Below, one piece after another: positions 45,075 to 57,459 of a stretch of DNA of 64,000 nucleotides (position 1 is its first letter; each line of letters begins with the position of its first letter). Origin of the DNA: Hyaloscypha bicolor E (taxonomy: Eukaryota; Ascomycota; Leotiomycetes; Helotiales; Hyaloscyphaceae). Made by a program: the position numbers and the translations under genes. The notes under the pieces are model-generated. The model did not search any database. It had not been told where the DNA came from and saw only the letters and a list, made by a program, of their open reading frames with translations. The DNA is taken from NCBI RefSeq assembly GCF_002865645.1, contig NW_020194518.1:991463-1055462 (forward strand). Reading direction: 5' to 3'.

Positions 45075-48000
45075 ATGATCCCGTCCGTTGAGAATGGCTC
45101 TCAGAGCCTGGAGAATGGCAGACAGGTAGGGGTCGAGAAACCGACCTCTTGGCCAGAGAGCATCTCAGACCGGGACGGCCCCATGGACTCAGATATTGGG
45201 TCTTTAAATTCAACTTCAGAATTGAACGGTTACCTCCTGGCTGTGCAGGATATCAGACAACTTCCGTCGCCATCGCCTACGCCTTCACCTCGATCAACGT
45301 CTCCGGCATTGGTTGTGACAGACTTGTCGGCTGACAACACGGGGACTTTATCTAGTGTTCCAAATGGCCAGGGACGTTTGAAACCCTTTGAGAGCTCAGC
45401 ACACTCAATTTCAGCTTCTCGAGAAAATGGACAGGCTGCTTTGACATCGCCGCATCCAATATCGAAGACTTTACCGCCCCATGAGCTTCACGACATTCCT
45501 GAAGAGAAAATTAGGAAACCACGGAAACTCTCAATGGCGAAAGCGAATGGAGAGGTTTTGAAGTTATCAGCTGCGGAGATGGAGGAATTGACTTCGGCCC
45601 CGGAATCTTTACCAGTCACTTCACCTGCTCGGCTCCCTTTGCCCAGCCCATCCCTCGCCCCGTCACCAGTTCTCGACGGACGTGGTTCAGCACCAGATAC
45701 CCATGCTTCGGATTCTGATGAGCGCGTTGGCGGAGGCCGTAAAATCAGCGCTCCTGAACCGCTCAGAATGTTGCCAGATGTGCCTGTGGATCGCCGTCAG
45801 AGCGCTGAGACGAATTCAAATTACATGGGCAGGAGGCCTGGGTTCTCCTCCCGAGCGATCTCCACTCCACCTACAGCTAGCAATCGGATGTCCTCATACA
45901 CAAAAGGAACAACTGGCCAAACCTCACCCAGGCGCAAATCGGTGCATCCAGGAACACGCCCAGAACCATTGGATCTGAACCATTCGAATGGCAAGCACCA
46001 AAATGGTGGAATCAAATCTTCAGGATTGGACCAGCCTTCGCCAATGCCACAATCAATTCCAATTCCACCCATGTCAATACCAACTTATTTACAGTTAGAG
46101 CTATCATCAGCCAGGCCCTCGCCATTGTACATCTACCGCACTGCTGCCAGCGAATACCCCTACGAATCTTCGAAGGTCAAATTTGAGCGCTTATTGAACT
46201 TTTTGATATTACCACCACAACTGGAGCAGGTTCTTTACTTTGGCTCTTTAGCATGTTTAGATGCTTGGTTACACACTTTCACCATCCTGCCACTGCGATT
46301 CTTCAAAGCGGCTTGGATCTTAATTCAATGGTGGGGACAAGTGCTTGCAAAGGAAGCACGCTTTATTTCGGGATTTATCTACCACGGCTCGGGACGGATG
46401 TGGCATCGGCAACGTGGAAGGCGTGGAAGTACTGATTCGACATCCCGATCTCGAAGTGTGTCGCGAGCAAGTCGACCTCCAGCGTCGACGACCTCGTCAT
46501 ATCAATCTCGTTCGGGAACAATTCTTGAAGTCCCAAATGGAGGTGTAGAAAATGTGAAACCTGAAGTGGAACGAAAACCGAGGCAAGGATGGGGTCGAAG
46601 GCATCGAAGAACGAAGTCCCATCCGTCGTCTTTGTCCTCCTACCACAAAGCAGATCTCCTGCAAGGCGCTGTTATCGTATGCAGTTGCCTTATTTTGATG
46701 AAGCTAGATGCGAGCAGAATGTACCACTATATCAGGGGACAATCGGCCATCAAGCTTTATGTTATTTTTAACGCCCTCGAGGTAAGAGTCTTGTTGATGA
46801 TAACAGAATGCCGTTGACCTTATTTAGGTGGGCGATAAACTTCTCGCTGCCCTTGGGCAAGACATTCTGGAATGTTTGTTTTCGGACGAAACCTTAGAGC
46901 GCGGCACTGATGGTCGGAGCAAGATTGTGCGACCATTCGGGATGTTCGTTCTCGCGCTCATATACAATGTGGTCCACGCCACGGCGCTATTTTGCCAAGT
47001 CGTGACCTTGAACGTTGCCGTTAACTCCTACTCCAACGCCCTGCTAACACTTCTGTTGTCTAACCAATTCGTGGAGATCAAATCGACTGTATTTAAAAAG
47101 ATCGAGAAAGACAACCTCTTTCAACTCACCTGCGCCGATATTGTGGAACGATTCCAACTATGGCTCATGCTAATGATCATTGCATCACGGAACATTGTGG
47201 AAGTCGGCGGATTGAGCATGCTTAGTGCCGCTACAGAAGGCGCCGCCGAGGTATTGAAGAACTCTACTGCTCCATTACGAAGTCATTCCATTATTCCGAA
47301 TAGCTTTAATATCCTGCCTGCCTGGTCGGGCGAAGTCTTATCTCCTTTCCTCTTTGTTTTGGGGAGTGAAATGGTTGTAGATTGGATTAAGCACTCTTAC
47401 ATCAGCAAGTTCAACAACGTCAAGCCAGCCGTTTATGGCAGATATCTCGACGTGTTGGCGAAGGACTACTACACTAATGTAAGTACATCTGTTCTTTCGT
47501 GAGGGTGGTTCACTAACGGAGTAGGCTTTCGTCAACCAAAACCTTGTCAAGCGTTTGGGCTTGCCAGTCATCCCGCTGTCTTGCCTGTTTATCAGGTCTT
47601 CAGTTCAGACGTATCATATGTTTCTCGCCACCCATATACCGCCGCCGATCCCATCAACAGCAACAGCTCTATCTGTCGATGGTGCCACGACTTCGCCAGC
47701 GACAACGGCTGCCCTCGAACATTTCGACAATCTCATCCGCCGTGCATTGGGCCGATCAACATTCGGCAATTCGGATAATTTAATCAGTAATCCATGGTAT
47801 TTGCCAAGCGCAGATGATGCGATTGCTGCTCTTACAATGCTTGTCTTCTTCCTCGGAGCTTTCCTCGTCCTTCTTGCCTGCAAGCTCGTGCTCGGCATGC
47901 TCCTCCTAAGATTCGCACGCAACCGATACCAAGACCTGAAGAAACGAGAAAACCAGAATTATAACACCGAAGGAAAACGTCTCGGAGTATGGGGAATCGT

Positions 48001-48157
48001 GGAGATGGATGAAGATAAAAAGCGTTGGCTGTACGATGATGACCCTGAGCATTTGAAGAAGCTCAAGGAGAAGGAGAGAGCTGCCAAAGAGAAGGCTGGT
48101 GCCGAGCAAGATTTCGGGAAGATCAGCAGATACGAGCTGGTGAAGAGGATATGGTAG
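45075..48157 (+). CDS. EMP65: Tapt1/Emp65 family ER membrane protein
   Basis: Three exons (45075-46781, 46828-47478, 47525-48157) give 996 residues. The first 340 residues are Ser/Pro-rich and disordered. From about 345 the family domain (DUF747, Tapt1) follows, with FERLLNFLILPPQLEQVLYFGSL, HKADLLQGAVIVCSCLIL, QSAIKLYVIFNALEVGDKLLAALGQDILECLF and SYSNALLTLLLSNQFVEIKS. There are several transmembrane helices and a C-terminal helix pair (ALTMLVFFLGAFLVLLACKLVLG) followed by a charged coil with KKLKEKERAAKEKAG. Yeast Emp65 lies in the ER membrane and, with the SUN-like protein Slp1, protects soluble proteins from degradation; human TAPT1 affects ciliary and secretory processes. Orthology is inferred from the domain. 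Confidence 0.9.
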
Positions 48158-49044
48158 CCCTTGATGCCTTTTAGGTGTGTGCGAACAATATGATCCCAGT
48201 CCAGATTCCATACCAGCCGCTGCTTTGATAGGTTGTCCTCTGCAGTAGGTAGCTCCTGATTTTTCTTCTATGTCGTGATGCCTTTGCACCCCCCACACCC
48301 AGACCGTCAATCCACAAGCGTGGAGTTTATATCATGTGCTATCTGCTTCTTATTTATAAATCCAGAACTTTTCATATCCTCTCAATGCCTGATCTTTCAC
48401 GCTTGGCCCGTTTCCTTCAAAAAGGTCCTATCAACACACCTTCTGTCAAACTAATTCTATCCTCCATTCATTTCCTTTCATTGCCAGCACCCCACATCCC
48501 GAGAATTTTGAGTTCTGCGCATCTCCAATACTAGTTTCTATTGTTTCTTTTTGATTGGAACATTTAAACATTGGCAATGCCTCATACTAAATTGGAACAT
48601 TCGAATACCTCAATATCCCTGACAACTTTCGAACAATTTTGAAGTCTATACCCTGCATTGACCGACGTTCGCGATGGTGAATGTGAGAAGTAGGGATGTG
48701 AGATGAAGGGATGAAAGAGACGATATAGATGTATGGGATGAAGCGGGGTCTAGGGTGAAAGGTGGGGAGTGAGACGAAACCGAGGAGTGAGATGAAAGGA
48801 GGCAGTGAGATTATTGGGAAATTGGGATGAAACCAGAGATATGAGATGAAGGTGTGTTGACGAAGACCCATATACCGGTCAAGCCCAACGCCACCCACCA
48901 CTAACAGCAACTCAGAACCGAACATGAAACTTGTGCGAGTGTCAACGAGCAGAGTTTATCTGTGTGATATTATCCATCTATATATGCTTTTACCGAACCA
49001 CGCCGAACCAAGACAAGCGAACACACTCAAGCCAAGCAATTCAT
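48158..49044. other. intergenic with a purine-rich degenerate repeat tract
   Basis: Between about 48675 and 48855 the plus strand is almost all purines, with loosely repeated GTGAGATGAAAGG-like units. No gene is supported; the open minus frame across it is a by-product of the repeat. Confidence 0.5.
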
Positions 49045-50760
49045 TCACAACGCAGCAACATAAATGCAACCCCCACCTCCCTCCTCAAGCACCGCATCCA
49101 CTTGCCCCTCCTGATACAAAACCCCGTACCCAAGTCCCTGGGCGTCATCACCCATGAACCCCATACAGAACCACTTCCCCAGCGTGCCATACTCTTTCAC
49201 CGCACAGAAAAGCTGATTACTCTCCGGCATTTCTTCCTTCGCGTCACAAATCATACATGGCTCCAATGCGATATTGCTTCCTTGAAAAAGCGCAGAACTT
49301 GTTGAAGTCGTACTGTTTACCGTAGCTGTGAGACAGAGGCCGGATTGCTGGTGATACAGATATCCCCAACTCTCGCAAATCGAAGTTGTGGTTGTGTGAT
49401 GAATGGGGTTCAGTTGGTAGTAGAGGATTGAATCCGTTGGTGGGGTACTTGGGTTTAGTTTTGCGTATGCTAGGGAGCCAGGACTGGTCTGGAGCCCGAA
49501 GGTTACGTCAAATGTGGTGTTGTGGAGGGCGTAGGAGAAGGGCCAGTTTGGTGGCGACGCGAGTGTGGCGAGTCCGAGGGTTATGGGGAGCCCGCCGTCG
49601 GAGATGTTGGAGAAGGTGGTGCAGGTTGGTTGGGAGGGTGTTAGTGTCGAGGATGAGGGCCGGCTGGTTTTTGTTCTTGTCTTCAAGTGTAGAGTAGTGG
49701 TGTGTTTTTCAGAAGACACTGTTTTTGTGTTCGAAAACGCGCGGCGGTCGTTTGCAATTGGCGGAATAGCGGAAGCCGTTTCCTTGGTGGGAGAAGAGCT
49801 TTGTATATGCGTGTGAGTCGGCTGTGCAGATGGAACGCCGTTGAGTGGCCCTCTTCTTGTTGTCGAGTGTTTCCGTGATGTCGTGGAACCGGCTTCAAGG
49901 GTCCTTTCACCAGTAGTAGATGTTCCGGAAAGGCTTGAGACGGGAGAGCGGTAGTTCCCAGCCCGCTTGAGTACCAAACCAACTCTCTTGACACCGCGTG
50001 GAACTTTCCCGTTGAAGATTGCCTTGACAATACCTTCTGGAGTTAGTGCAAAGATTGCTTGAGAATTGGCAAATATTTCGTGTTGCCATCGTAGCGTCGA
50101 TCCGAGATCGAAAGATCCTGCAATGGAGCTCGGCGTGAGGGAAGAGTGAGGCTGTGACGCGAATGCAATCGATTCCACATTCACATTCGCGAAGTATGTA
50201 CCTTCAGGAGCACCTTTGATGGTGTAGAGTCGCCCATCGGATTCGTAGATTTGCACGGCTTCCGAAGAATTGGTTGTAATGCTTCCATCGCCCTTGAGAT
50301 AATAGACACTACTCGATTGACGTCTTTGGTTTGTGGTATCACTTATGATGATGTGGAAGGTGGGGATTTCGAGGTTGTTGGGCTTACTCGTGATGCTGGG
50401 CTATGTGAGCATTTCAGTACGAAAGGGATTGAGGTGGACCTACACAGAATAGCGCAGATTTCGTGAAGAAGTGGAGATAGAATTCTGTCTTAAGGTCTCG
50501 GTAATTGTTACCGTGGTGCTGAGTACCGTAGGGGCATTGGTGACTGTGATTTCGCATCCGCAGGCTGGATGGGTCAAGATTGTGTTGGATGGAACGAAAG
50601 TCTCAATTACAACCGGAGATTCGAGGAGGGTGTAAACTTGGCAGACTTGTGGGTGCTGCCGCTGTTCGAAAAAATTTGTACCCAAGTCGATACCATAGAC
50701 AGAACAGAGAAGTGCACACAAGAAGTTAATTGAAAGGACTGTGGAGTGGCTTCGAGCCAT
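49045..50760 (-). CDS. secreted, possibly cell-wall associated protein
   Basis: Two exons (50760-50446, 50400-49045) give 556 residues. A signal peptide (MARSHSTVLSINFLCALLC) precedes a Thr/Val-rich segment with CEITVTNAPTVLSTTVTITETL. The second exon opens PSITSKPNNLEIPTFHIIIS and contains SSSVYYLKGDGSITTNSSEAVQIYES, which recalls a fungal extracellular domain (DUF7908-like, uncertain). A Ser/Thr linker of about 130 residues follows, then a C-terminal domain with several Cys (SICESWGYLYHQQSGLCLT, LEPCMICDAKEE, WFCMGFMG). The 45-base intron uses a weak GTGTAG donor, but without it the first exon would stop two codons later. No transmembrane or GPI signal is obvious. Confidence 0.65.
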
Positions 50761-51556
50761 GGCGAGTGCCTTTGTACGGCGGAAGCAAAGGATATCAAAC
50801 AGAAGGACGGTCTGTTATCGGTGAAAGAGAGATAAGAGAACGATTACAATATTTACGAAGTACAAGGTTGTAGTATTGAGATATGACGCGCCAACGGACC
50901 GAGAATGCAATTGGCGTTGAGAGGAACCACGCCCCCATTCTTCGACTTCCGCTCGCGAGGGGCTCTTATCATGAAACTGTTTAGGATTGACTTGGGAATG
51001 AAAATTACAGACCAAGGTGAAGATCTGTCGCTCAATAGTGAGGTTTCTGACAAGGGATTTCTCTCACAAGGGGACTTGAGAAAGCCCCAGCTCTAGGATC
51101 GACACCTGAAAACCCAGCGTCCAACAGTGCAGTAAATTGGAAAGCGAACAAGAGGAGACTTAAATATAGATAATGAGTATGAGCCAAGGCAGTTGCTCAA
51201 GGAGTCCTACGTCATTGAAGTCGAACAACTGTTCCGCTTGGCGACTGCTCATTTCACCAGTAAGAAGCGTTCTTCGACTGCAAGCCTCAAGGCGGGGAGC
51301 ACTTGCCCCACTAACCTCAGTTCCTCGACTGAGACCATTGCGGCTTCCTCACACCTTTGCCGTGAAATAGGAAAGGAAGTAACGTTGGATTTGAAGGTAC
51401 GTAAATCGAAAATAGGAGTAGCCTGGACCCCCACAAGGGTGGGGTGTACGGTGGTCCGAATTCGGCTGCAACCCCTGCGCCGTGTTGCCAACGACCTTTC
51501 ATCCCATCTTGTAACACCTCAACAGACTACGAGTCAACACAAGCACTTTACCCAAG
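50761..51556. other. divergent promoter region
   Basis: About 800 bases between the secreted-protein and lactonase starts. A frame starting at 51193 overlaps the lactonase gene but looks random. No site recognised. Confidence 0.4.
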
Positions 51557-52741
51557 ATGCAGCCTCCCTTAGAAACCATCCAAGGAGGCAAAGCATGGTA
51601 CAAGCCTCCCAACGGCCCCATGGTCCTGGGCGAGGCGCCCATCTACAGAGCCTCAGACAGCACACTTCACTGGGTCGACGCTCTTAAGGAGCCTTCTGAA
51701 CTCCATATCCTAAAAGTTGATCCGGAGTCAGGTGACCCGATCGGCGAAGCTCGAGTCCTGATTCTGGAGGATAGTGTCTCAGTGCAATATTTCCGCCAGG
51801 GGGTGAAGGGGAGTTACATCTGCGCGTATTATTGCGGGGTGGCGTTTATGGATGAGGAGACGGGGAAGTTGGATGTTGTGAATGAAATTATTCCGAAGAG
51901 TATGAGGGCGGAGAAGAGGTTTAATGATGGGGGTGTTGATGCGAAGGGCAGATTTTGGTTGGCGGAGATTGATAAGCAGGTATATTTATCTTTCAAGGGG
52001 ATGGAGAAGGGACTAACTGAAACAGGCTATGGCATTTGGTCTTGGTGGACCGCCTGAGAGTTATGGCGAGCCGAAGGGAAGGTTATGGAGGTATGATCCG
52101 GACGGGAGTTTGCATGAGATGGCGAATGGGTTTGTTTGTGGGAATGGGATTGATTGGAGTCCGGATAATAAGATCTGTGAGTTTTCTGTCCCTGAAGCCA
52201 TGGAGGTGCTGATGGGGACAAGTTTATTTGAATGACTCTGTTGGCCAAAAGTCATATGCGTTTGACTTCGATCTCGAGACAGGGAGTATCTCGAACAAGC
52301 GATTGATAGTCGATATGAGAGGAACGGGAGGGGAACCAGATGGACTGGTTGTGGAGTATGGAACCCTCCTCGAAGCTTCCCACTTGCAGCACTGACAAAA
52401 ACACAGTACCGATGGTAATATTTGGATGGGCGTGTATGGATCTAACAGAGTTAGTACGTTCTCCTTAAGCCAATCCCCGAACGTATATTTCCAGAGCTTA
52501 CAGAACTGCAATAGTGATCTTTGACCCCAATGGAAAGCATCTGAAAGACATCGAATTCTCAGGGAAGAATCTCACCTGTCCAACATGGGGTGGGAAGAAC
52601 TTAGACATCTTGTTCGTGACATCAGCAAAGGATCCCATTCTCGGCATCAAAGATGGCGATGAGGGCGGAAACATGTTTAAATACATGGTTAGAGCGGGTT
52701 CAAATCCAAAAGGGAAGCCCAAATTTGAATTTGCAGGATAG
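51557..52741 (+). CDS. SMP-30/gluconolactonase family protein
   Basis: Five exons (51557-51979, 52026-52176, 52223-52355, 52407-52453, 52515-52741) give 326 residues. Metal ligands of the six-bladed propeller are visible: Glu in LGEAPIYRAS, Asn in CGNGIDWSPDNK, and Asp in EPDGLVVDTDGNIWMG. RFNDGGVDAKGRFWLAE is the typical SMP-30 strand pair. The fourth exon is only 47 bases; the donor GTACGT at 52454 and the acceptor AATAG at 52514 are needed for VYGSNRVMIFDPNGKHL, since other choices lose the frame. Members hydrolyse lactones of sugars or other small acids using Ca or Zn. It runs head-to-tail into an esterase gene 450 bases on, which suggests a role in substrate breakdown. Confidence 0.88.
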
Positions 52742-53191
52742 AATCATTAGCGTGAAGATTTCCAGTCAACCAGGAGAGATTATCGATGGTTTTCAGCGTC
52801 GGCACAATTTCAAAACGGTCTCGGAATGAAAGAGAAAGTCAAAAGATGTAAATCGGGGGAGATTAAAGGGGAAAGAAGTTACGACAGCTGGACCAAGACC
52901 CCGAGCCCTTTGCCTGTTGGAATCTCAATCCCTATTAGGCAACCCGAAGTCGGGGAAGCAACGTCCGAAAACAGGCCCTATCCCACCTTTGCCTCTCGCT
53001 GTAAGATTCTAAATCCCTGTGCAGCCCCACCAAAAACCATCATCCTTATCATCATTGGAAGGTTACATGGCTATTACTTGAAATTTTAAGCATAAGAACA
53101 AAATATTTATTCTTGCCTACTTCCCATTCCTCTTGGATCACACAATCTATATACTCTTACAAGACAAATCTGACAGAAAGTAACCAAGAAA
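52742..53191. other. intergenic / esterase promoter
   Basis: These 450 bases lie between lactonase and esterase genes and should contain the esterase promoter. Nothing else recognised. Confidence 0.4.
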
Positions 53192-54269
53192 ATGAGTTCA
53201 ATCAACGAGGCGGGCCTTCAGCCACCCTACCCTCTCCACTCTTCAATAAAAGACAAGCTTGACCCAGCATATGTATCATTCTACAACGCACACATATTCG
53301 ACAAGCAACAAGTGCACCTACAACCCGTCTCTGCGTCTCGAACGAGCGGGATCCTAATTCCCGGCGGTGGTCCCAAACTCCCAGTTGGAAAAACAGAAGA
53401 TATCCAAATCCAAAGGAAAGAAACTGAGGGTCCGGATGTCTCGATTCGCGTCTTTACTCCCGAGGGAGAGAGACCCGTAGACGGATGGCCGGTAATGGTG
53501 TATTATCATGGTGGGGGCTGGGTATTGGGCAACATTGAGACGGAGAATACGGTTTGTACGAATCTTTGCAAGAGAGCGGGATGTGTCGTGATTTCAGTAG
53601 ATTATAGGTACTTTCCTCCTCCTCTTAACCCCGAGTCGAAAATCTCTGACCTGGTCCTGGAGGTTGGCTCCCGAAGACCCATATCCAGCAGCTATCCACG
53701 ACTCCTGGGAAGCCCTCCTCTGGCTCCAAAGTACCGGATTCTCCCTCCTCAACCTCAACCCCTCGAAAGTCGCCATAGGTGGTTCCTCCGCAGGGGGTAA
53801 CCTGGCTGCAATAATGTGCCATAAAGCCCTTTCTTCCCCATCCCTCGTCCCAAAATTCAAAACACAGCTTCTCATCGTTCCTGTCACTGATAACACCGCT
53901 TCCCCGTCCAGCACTCCTAGCTGGAAAGAGAATGAACTTTCTCCAGCGTTGCCGGCGGAGAAGATGATGTGGTATAGACGGCATTATTTACCGGATGAGA
54001 AGACGTGGGCGGAGCCGGAGGCGAGCCCGTTGTTGTATGAGGATGGTTGGGGAGAGCAACCGAAGGCGCTAGTTGTGGTGGGGGAATTGGATGTGTTGAG
54101 GAGTGAGGGGCAGGAGTATGCGGAGAAATTGAAGAGGAATGGGGTAGAGGCTGACTTGAAGGTTATGAAGGGTATGCCGCATCCGTTTTTGGCGATGGAT
54201 GGGGTGTTGCAGCAGGGGAGAGATACGATTACGTTTATGGTTGAGGCGTTGAAGGAGGTTTTTGCCTGA
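53192..54269 (+). CDS. alpha/beta-hydrolase-3 (HSL family) esterase
   Basis: Two exons (53192-53607, 53663-54269) give 340 residues. The oxyanion motif VYYHGGGWVLGN and, after the splice, SVDYRLAPEDPYPAA are diagnostic of the hormone-sensitive-lipase family. The nucleophile lies in IGGSSAGGNLAA, the acid probably in VVGELDVLRSEG, and the histidine in MKGMPHPFL. The intron of 55 bases has a GTACTT donor and a GAG acceptor and splits an Arg codon. The N terminus has no signal peptide, so the enzyme is probably cytosolic. Substrates of the family are short-chain esters and sometimes xenobiotics or lactones. Confidence 0.9.
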
Positions 54270-54478
54270 GTTGGAGAGGGGGGTAGATGATAGAAAGAGT
54301 TGAAGCTAGGGGGTGGAACAGTTGACAGAATTGGAAATCAGAAAATGGGTAAGATTCATGATGTAATATTAACAAGTCTTAAAAGGGTCAACTAAGACTA
54401 AGATGCAACCACCACACAAATCGAGACACCTGGGCTGGAACTCTCTGTCGTCAAATCTCCGAATTTCAATCCCACGGT

Positions 54479-56319
54479 CTAGTAGTTGAAATCTTCGTAA
54501 GTCACCGTTTTCCCACTCATCCACCCAAGAACACTACTCTTGAGGCTCGGACCAGCACACATATACCACCGATCAGCATTATCACCCGTGATATCATCTT
54601 TGCCGAGCCTCCGGCGTTCCAGTGTTGCACCAGACAGGGTGAGCTTCTTCCAAGCATCAGTCATCTCTGGTTTCTTGCCAGTAACGAATAACTTCGTAGA
54701 CTCTGCCAGTCCAGGAACACGCTCGAAGATCTCGTTGGCGAAAGCCAAATCATTTGCCCTGAGCGTCCAGTAGAAATTAAGCCGCTTCAAATCGAGATCA
54801 TAGATCTGAGCCAATAAAGGTGTTATGCCAACACCGCCAGCGATGAATGAGACTTTCTCCCCTTCGCCCTGCTGAATAAAGAATTCCCCCCCGAAGCCTT
54901 GCAGAGGCACTTGTAACTCCGACCTGATATTATGTCTGAAAAGGAAATCTGTGACCGGTCCTACCCTGCGTATCGTGATCTCGAACTGATCATGGCCATC
55001 CAGGACATCCTGTCGGGACGAGACAGTAAAAGTACGAAGGAAATCATCGTTCAAGCTCTTCGGATCGTCGTCTCGCATATGGCTGTATCCAATATCCAGC
55101 TCATCCTCAAAACTGAGGGCCACGTATTGGCCTGGCTTCCATTTGCTTGCCTTTTCTGGGTCTGCAATGTGGAAGCGGAAGCGTCCGATTGTGGGGGTGA
55201 TGAGCTTCTTGTCAATGAGCTTGGCCATGACTTGCTTGTTGTTCTTGGCGACTGCGTTCTTGTTTTCATTTGAAAGGAAGCGTACAGGAGGGTTGTATGG
55301 GGATCTCTCGCCCTCTTGGCCCCGGAAACCTAAACCTTCTGATATAAATCTGACCGCATCAACTCTAATCTTGACAGCGAGATTAGTGTGTGCTATCAAA
55401 TCGGAAGCATCTTTGCCAGCCAGCACTTCTGTTGTGCCTGTGAGATAGAGCACATCACCAGTGTCGAAGTCGGGAAATGTTATGCCTGCTCGAGGAGTAG
55501 TCCTGAGATTCCCAAGCGTTTGGTAGAAGCGATTACCAGAGTATTCGGGATAGACTATGGTGACGCCACTCTCATCATTCGACAAGACTCTGACGAAACC
55601 TTGTGGTCCTCCCCTGTGATTTGTATCCATGTCTAATTCATGATTCGAGGAGGAGATGAAGAATAAATCTGACTTTTCGATGAGGTCGAGAGCTGCTTTA
55701 GGTAGAGGGAGGCTGTCGGAGACTAGAGTGGGATGTGGTAGATGAGGAATAATGTGTTTCTTGTTTATGTATTTTGGACAGTTTCCTGGGTAGATGTCAA
55801 CTGTGTTTTCTTCAGTTGAAGATGGTGGAAGTACTTACCCAGACTTTGCTCGATCTTCACCACTAATTGAACGTCGCCGATGTCTGGCTCAGTTGCGGAC
55901 AAAGCTCCAGCAATCATTCGGCCTGCCATCTTCACCCGGTTCCTGTATTCCAAATCAATGCCCAAACCACTGACCATCTTCCCCGGGCCTTCGGGCCTGA
56001 CAACTTCCCCATCTGCTTTCTCGCCGAGTAGGGTTCGCAAGACCGGATCAAAAGTCCTATCGACTGTTGCTTTCATCCCAATGATTGACTGTGCGACGGG
56101 CTGCGAGAATCCAGCCTCCCCTCCCCAAATTGTAGTCCATGGCCTGTCTTCAGAGTCCAAGGTCCCAAGCGCTACCAGCGGCGAGCTGATCAACTGTCTT
56201 GCTGCGTGTCCGGAAAGGCCTGGCGTTGTTGGATTGTCAAGGTGCGGGACTCGAAGCCACTCTTGCATCTCCTCTTCTCCTTTGTGCCATTGTGTCTCTG
56301 CTTCGATGATAGCAGCCAT
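54479..56319 (-). CDS. PNPOx-like flavin domain fused to a ferredoxin-reductase-type FAD/NAD module
   Basis: Two exons (56319-55839, 55785-54479) give 595 residues. The N-terminal half is a split-barrel flavin-binding (pyridoxamine phosphate oxidase-like) part in two pieces: SPLVALGTLDSEDRPWTTIWGG and, after the intron, SDLFFISSS and DTNHRGGPQGFVRVL. The C-terminal part is a ferredoxin-NADP-reductase-like module: FLRTFTVSS (FAD site), GGVGITPLLAQI (NAD site) and WYMCAGPSLKSSVLGWM at the end. It lacks a C-terminal 2Fe-2S domain. The fusion suggests an NAD(P)H-driven flavin oxidoreductase of unknown substrate. An upstream open stretch to 56451 is ignored because MAAIIEAETQW has the better start. 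Confidence 0.85.
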
Positions 56320-57459
56320 GTTGAATGTGGTTGGGAGTTCGTTCAGTTGGAGAGCTCGGCTGACATTCAAGGTGGGTGTAAATAATCGTGGGACGCTGCG
56401 GTCAGACTGCTCGACATTCTTATACAGTAAGAAGTATGTGATGAAGAACATACATGAGGTGATTACTATTCCGAGGCTTCCAGACTGAAGCCAGCACTGG
56501 AAAAGGCAAACGTTGATGCAGAGAGCTGCCCGTGGTGCATGTCATGTCATACCAAAGGCGGGGATGACGGGCTACTTTACCGTTAGATTACCCCTGCAAA
56601 AACGTGGATTTCAAATCCCGCTGCATCCACCTTCCAAAACTTTCTCTCAACAACAGTCATCAGGATACCGATTTTGATGCAACATCATTAGATCTATCCA
56701 TTATGTACTTCAATCGATGACGCAGACGGTAGAGAAAACGGAAAACAACTTTGGATCGTTTTTAGTCCGGCCTCGCGTATCAACGTTCAAATCGTACCGC
56801 CGAGCAATCACGCCTGGAATGGACACTCCGAGATTCCGAGGAGAAGTTGAATCCTTCTATGAAATGTCAGCGAAACAGATCCCAAGCGGTATCAAGTATT
56901 CATCACATTAAAATGGGCACACCAAGTGGTGTCAACATCAGCATCAATACCCGGTGGGCACACTTGGCCCAACTTGCTGTCGGAGCTGAAAGTGGCAGCC
57001 CAACGCCCAAAAGTCACTTGGATCGAGACGCAGCTCCAGGCGACAGCGTTTTCACAGTCCTGTACTTGTATAAGTGCAAGAAAATCCCTCAGATGCACAA
57101 TCTCTTTCAGGATTGATAGCCAACCAACATCATCCGCTCCGATGCCTCACAGCAGTTTGATATTTTTACTACCCCTATCTCAAATATCGTGCCTTTCCTC
57201 GGGTATCTTCCAATCAAAAATGTGATGGGAGTGTAACTCAAGCAGCGATTGGCTCTTCGGGCTGACCGCCTGGAAAGACCGAGCCCCTTGCCAATGGCCC
57301 CTGCCCAACTCAAGGCTGATCTTTTGATACAACATTGTTCGACTCCTTTTGGTACCAACTCCTCTTTCACTCAGTCCAAGTCAAACCTCATATCCCAACT
57401 CATAAGTGCACTTCGTCCCGTTGCCAGCAACTTTAACCATCTTCCGGCCCCCATCTATC
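56320..57459. other. divergent intergenic region
   Basis: About 1.1 kb between the oxidoreductase and the regulator gene; likely carries both promoters. No gene, RNA or repeat recognised. Confidence 0.4.

Noticed and set aside
48587..48925. 112-codon minus-strand frame as a secreted or membrane protein
   Set aside because: It is the complement of a purine-rich repeat tract, giving Ile/Ser/Phe/Pro low complexity only.
52454..52514. Apparent frameshift in the SMP-30 gene
   Set aside because: Choosing donor GTACGT and acceptor AATAG restores VYGSNRVMIFDPNG without any shift.
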